Assembly (NCBI RefSeq): GCF_964340395.1 | Contig: NC_135551.1 | Coordinates: forward strand, 16,505,503 to 16,569,502 | Length of the DNA stretch: 64,000 nucleotides | Direction: 5' to 3' | From: Glandiceps talaboti | Lineage: Eukaryota > Hemichordata > Enteropneusta > Spengelidae | Shown: positions 61,555 through 64,000 of the stretch, piece after piece | Position numbering within the stretch: position 1 is the first letter of the stretch | Layout: each line of letters begins with the position of its first letter | The notes under the pieces: model-generated | What the model was told of the DNA's origin: nothing | The model's database searches: none | Seen by the model: the letters and a program-made list of their open reading frames with translations, nothing else | Made by a program: the position numbers and the translations under genes

Positions 61555-62595
61555 AAAGATTGGACCATTTGATAACCTGGGGGGAGGGGGCTTGGAAGAT
61601 TTCAGGAAAAAAAAGATGCCAAATGGATTTGCTTGAAAAAAAAAGTCCGGATATGAGTGGGTGATGGAAAAACAAGATGGACCACTGCTGCTAGAAAAAA
61701 AAAATGTCTTCGCAGGGAAATGATGCACAAGTTCGTGTATACTGTTCAACCTGCTCATACCTCTCCAACCAGGACACTTGTCAAATCATGACAAACAGTT
61801 TCAAACACATGTCAGGGACCAGTCAGTTTTGTTAGCCTGTGGTGCATATATATATTTGTTCTTGTCTCTGTTTCTTTCATAAATGGTTTAAATATTACTT
61901 CATGTAAGGGTTCAAACATAACTATACATAAAATTATACATATAATACATGTAGTACCTAGCTACATGTACCACACTAGTTACAGAACATGCCCAATCTG
62001 ATTAAAATCCGATGTAGATGTCGGCTAATCGTGCATTTATCGAGGCGATCAGGCTAAAAACGTAAACATCTACTACGAAGGTCAATTCAAGCTAAATAAC
62101 GATGGTAAGATAGCAATGCACGATTAGCCGACATCTACATCGGATTTTAATCAGATTGAGAACATGCCATGTAAGTGTCTGGCTGTTTCACAATCAGTGC
62201 TTCACTTATCTTGCACTTTGGGGCAAAAGTGAACTTGATGGTTTTGTAATGATAATCTTCATACTATTGGATAGTTTATAAAAGAACTTAATCTAAATTG
62301 TTCTCTTCAGTATGAATTTGTCAGAAGGGCTGATATACTTCCTATTTCATACACTAAATGTATCAACACCACAACTCAAATTCAAGTTTCTATTGTACAC
62401 TAGGTATGACCTCCTTAAGTGCTCTCACACATCAGTAACATTACTATGCATGCAATATCAAGACCCACTTTTATAACATGGAAAACTTATTTAAAAAGGT
62501 TATATTTACTTTAGCTTTTTGATGTTTGGCAATATAATATATCTCTGAGGGGGTATGAATAACCTATAAATTGCCTAAATAGAAACAAAAAATAC
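61555..62595 (+). repeat. 0.9-kb dispersed repeat, copy B (interrupted by a MITE)
   Basis: Colinear with 34,450-35,350 at high identity, in the same orientation, differing by small indels and by the 165-bp MITE at 61,994-62,158. Confidence 0.85.
61994..62158. mobile_element. 165-bp palindromic MITE with 10-bp target duplication
   Basis: Perfect 42-bp inverted arms (CAATCTGATTAAAATCCGAT... and inverse). AGAACATGCC flanks both sides (61,984-61,993 and 62,159-62,168), while repeat copy A at about 34,873 has it once. A 9-11-bp duplication with long inverted ends is typical of Mutator (MULE)-type elements. Confidence 0.88.
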
Positions 62596-62639
62596 CGCCA
62601 ATGGCGTTGTAGCACAACTGTACAGTTTTAAATGTTTAT

Positions 62640-63480
62640 CCATATGCTAGTCCATGCTAACAATAGGTGTTCATTTGCTGAATAACTATCCAGTTGCCTA
62701 TCCAACCATGTTGCTATCTTTATGATAAATGCTATCATTTGGCTGTTGCTATGGGCGTGGTCATGTTGTTAGATATATTTGCATACATTTATGTATGTTT
62801 TTGTTCACTTGTGTATGAATTCCTGATATTGTCTTTGCAATACACGTGATCATTTGGCTGTTGCTATGGGCATGGTCTTGTTGCTAGGCAAATTTAAATA
62901 CATTTTTTGAATGTTTATTCAATTGTCTATTAAACCCCATTGTTATCTTTGTGAAATACACCACCGTTTGGCTGTTGCTATGGGCGTGGTCATGGTTACT
63001 AGGGTATTTGCATACATTTTTTGAATGTTTATTCATTTGTCTATTAAACCCCATTGTTATCTTTGTGAAATACACCACCGTTTGGCTGTTGCCATGGGCG
63101 TGGTCATGGTTACTAGGGTATGTGTATACATTTTTTGAATTTTTATTCATTTGTCTTTCTATTCCTGTTGTTATCTTTGCAAAATACGTGATTATTTGGC
63201 TGTTGCTATGGGTGTGGTCTTGTTGCTATGCAAATTTACATACATTTTTTGAATGTTTATTCAATTGTCTATTAAACCCTGTTGTTATCTTTGTGAAATA
63301 CACCACTGTTTGGCTGTTGCTATGGGCGTGGTCATGGTTGCTAGGGTATTTGCACACATTTTTTGAATGTTTACTCACTTGCCTACCAGATGATGTTGTT
63401 ATTTGACCAAAATATACTGCCATTTGGTTGTTGCTAAAGGGCGTGGTCATGGTCGCTAGGGCCAATTTGGTCAAAATATT
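62640..63480. repeat. 114-bp tandem repeat, about seven copies
   Basis: TTTGGCTGTTGCTATGGGCG recurs at 62,738, 62,853, 62,967, 63,081, 63,195, 63,309 and 63,423, spacing 114-115 bp. Because 114 is 38 codons, frames stay open on both strands (plus: 62,951-63,406, with WLLLWAWSWLLGYLHTFFE repeating). Confidence 0.93.
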
Positions 63481-64000
63481 TTGAAGAAAATCTGCAGAAT
63501 AACAGTTTCAGAAACATCTCGCCAAGTTTCAGGCTCATTGACCAAGTACTTTTTGAGATATAAGTTTTTGACCAAAAATGAACATTCTTACACCTAATTT
63601 GCATATCACTCATGGAATCATTGTATGCTTAATATATCTTCGTCCATACATCCCTAGATGCATCCCCATCAAATTTCAGCCCAATCTGCTCAGTAGTTTT
63701 GGAATTATAGATTTTTAACCAAAAAGACACATTTTTAGCCCTAATTTGCATATCACTGATGGAATCATCATGTCATGAACAAATCTTACTTTACACCCCC
63801 TAAAGAATCTTCCCACCAAATTTTGCACCAATCTGCCCAGTAGTTTCTGAGTTTAAGTTTTTTGACCAAAAATCACATTTTTTGACCCAAATCACACACC
63901 TGTGATGCGATCATTTTGATTTGAACAATTTCCCGACTAGACACCCAAGGTAATGGACCCACCAAATATCATGGCAATCGGTTCAGCAGTTTTTGACTTT
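63480..64000. repeat. 147-bp tandem repeat, at least 3.5 copies, runs off the window
   Basis: ACCAAAAA..CACCTAATTTGCATATCAC-type units at about 63,570, 63,717 and 63,864, each with an AATTTCAGCCCAATCTGCTC-type segment and TTTTTGAG, spacing 147 bp. It directly follows the 114-bp array. Confidence 0.88.

Overview
This is animal (metazoan) genomic DNA. It is AT-rich, packed with microsatellites and decayed transposons, and has spliceosomal introns with GT/AG borders. No bacterial-style gene organisation is present. The gene families and repeat types (a Roco GTPase with a death effector domain, a Mutator-like transposase family, Tc1-type, Ty3/gypsy and LINE remnants, a tRNA-derived SINE) suggest a marine invertebrate, either a deuterostome such as a hemichordate or cephalochordate, or a lophotrochozoan. 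The phylum cannot be fixed from the window.

Layout. 1-20,690: about three degenerate copies of a ~4.3-kb tandem unit. The middle copy is split by a 9.7-kb insertion (4,462-14,160) with ~30-bp terminal inverted repeats and a TTA target duplication; the neighbouring copies supply the empty site. 20,690-28,400: AT-rich DNA with a 75-bp tandem repeat and no recognisable gene. 28,634-41,746: one real protein-coding gene on the minus strand, a Roco protein (Roc GTPase, COR domain, C-terminal death effector domain). I could assemble nine exons with matching phases, totalling 2,382 nt or 793 residues, including microexons of 18, 18 and 31 nt. Its introns hold a SINE, a Helentron-like repeat, a ~3-kb foldback element with minisatellite arms, and microsatellites. 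The first exons are not found. 42.4 kb: a tRNA-Thr-like sequence. 43.2-47.2 kb: remains of a plus-strand Ty3/gypsy element (LTR, primer binding site, broken RNase H). 47.6-51 kb: low-content repeats and one unrecognised ORF. 51.2-52.95 kb: a ~68-bp minisatellite interrupted by a ~1.1-kb inverted-repeat insertion. 52,957-59,038: a candidate 6.1-kb TA-flanked inverted-repeat element holding a dead Tc1/IS630-type transposase, a young LINE insertion and minus-strand cargo ORFs. It sits in the 3' part of a broken Mutator-like gene (59,044-60,172). 61.5-62.6 kb: a second copy of the 34.4-35.35 kb repeat carrying a 165-bp MITE with a 10-bp target duplication. 62.6-64.0 kb: 114-bp and then 147-bp tandem arrays running off the window.

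Only the Roco gene looks like a functioning host gene. Its G1, G3 and G4 motifs are intact, with an unusually long Lys/Asp/Ser-rich insertion between G1 and G3. By analogy with Roco and DED families it would be an intracellular GTP-dependent scaffold feeding a death or immune signalling complex, but this function is inferred from domains only.
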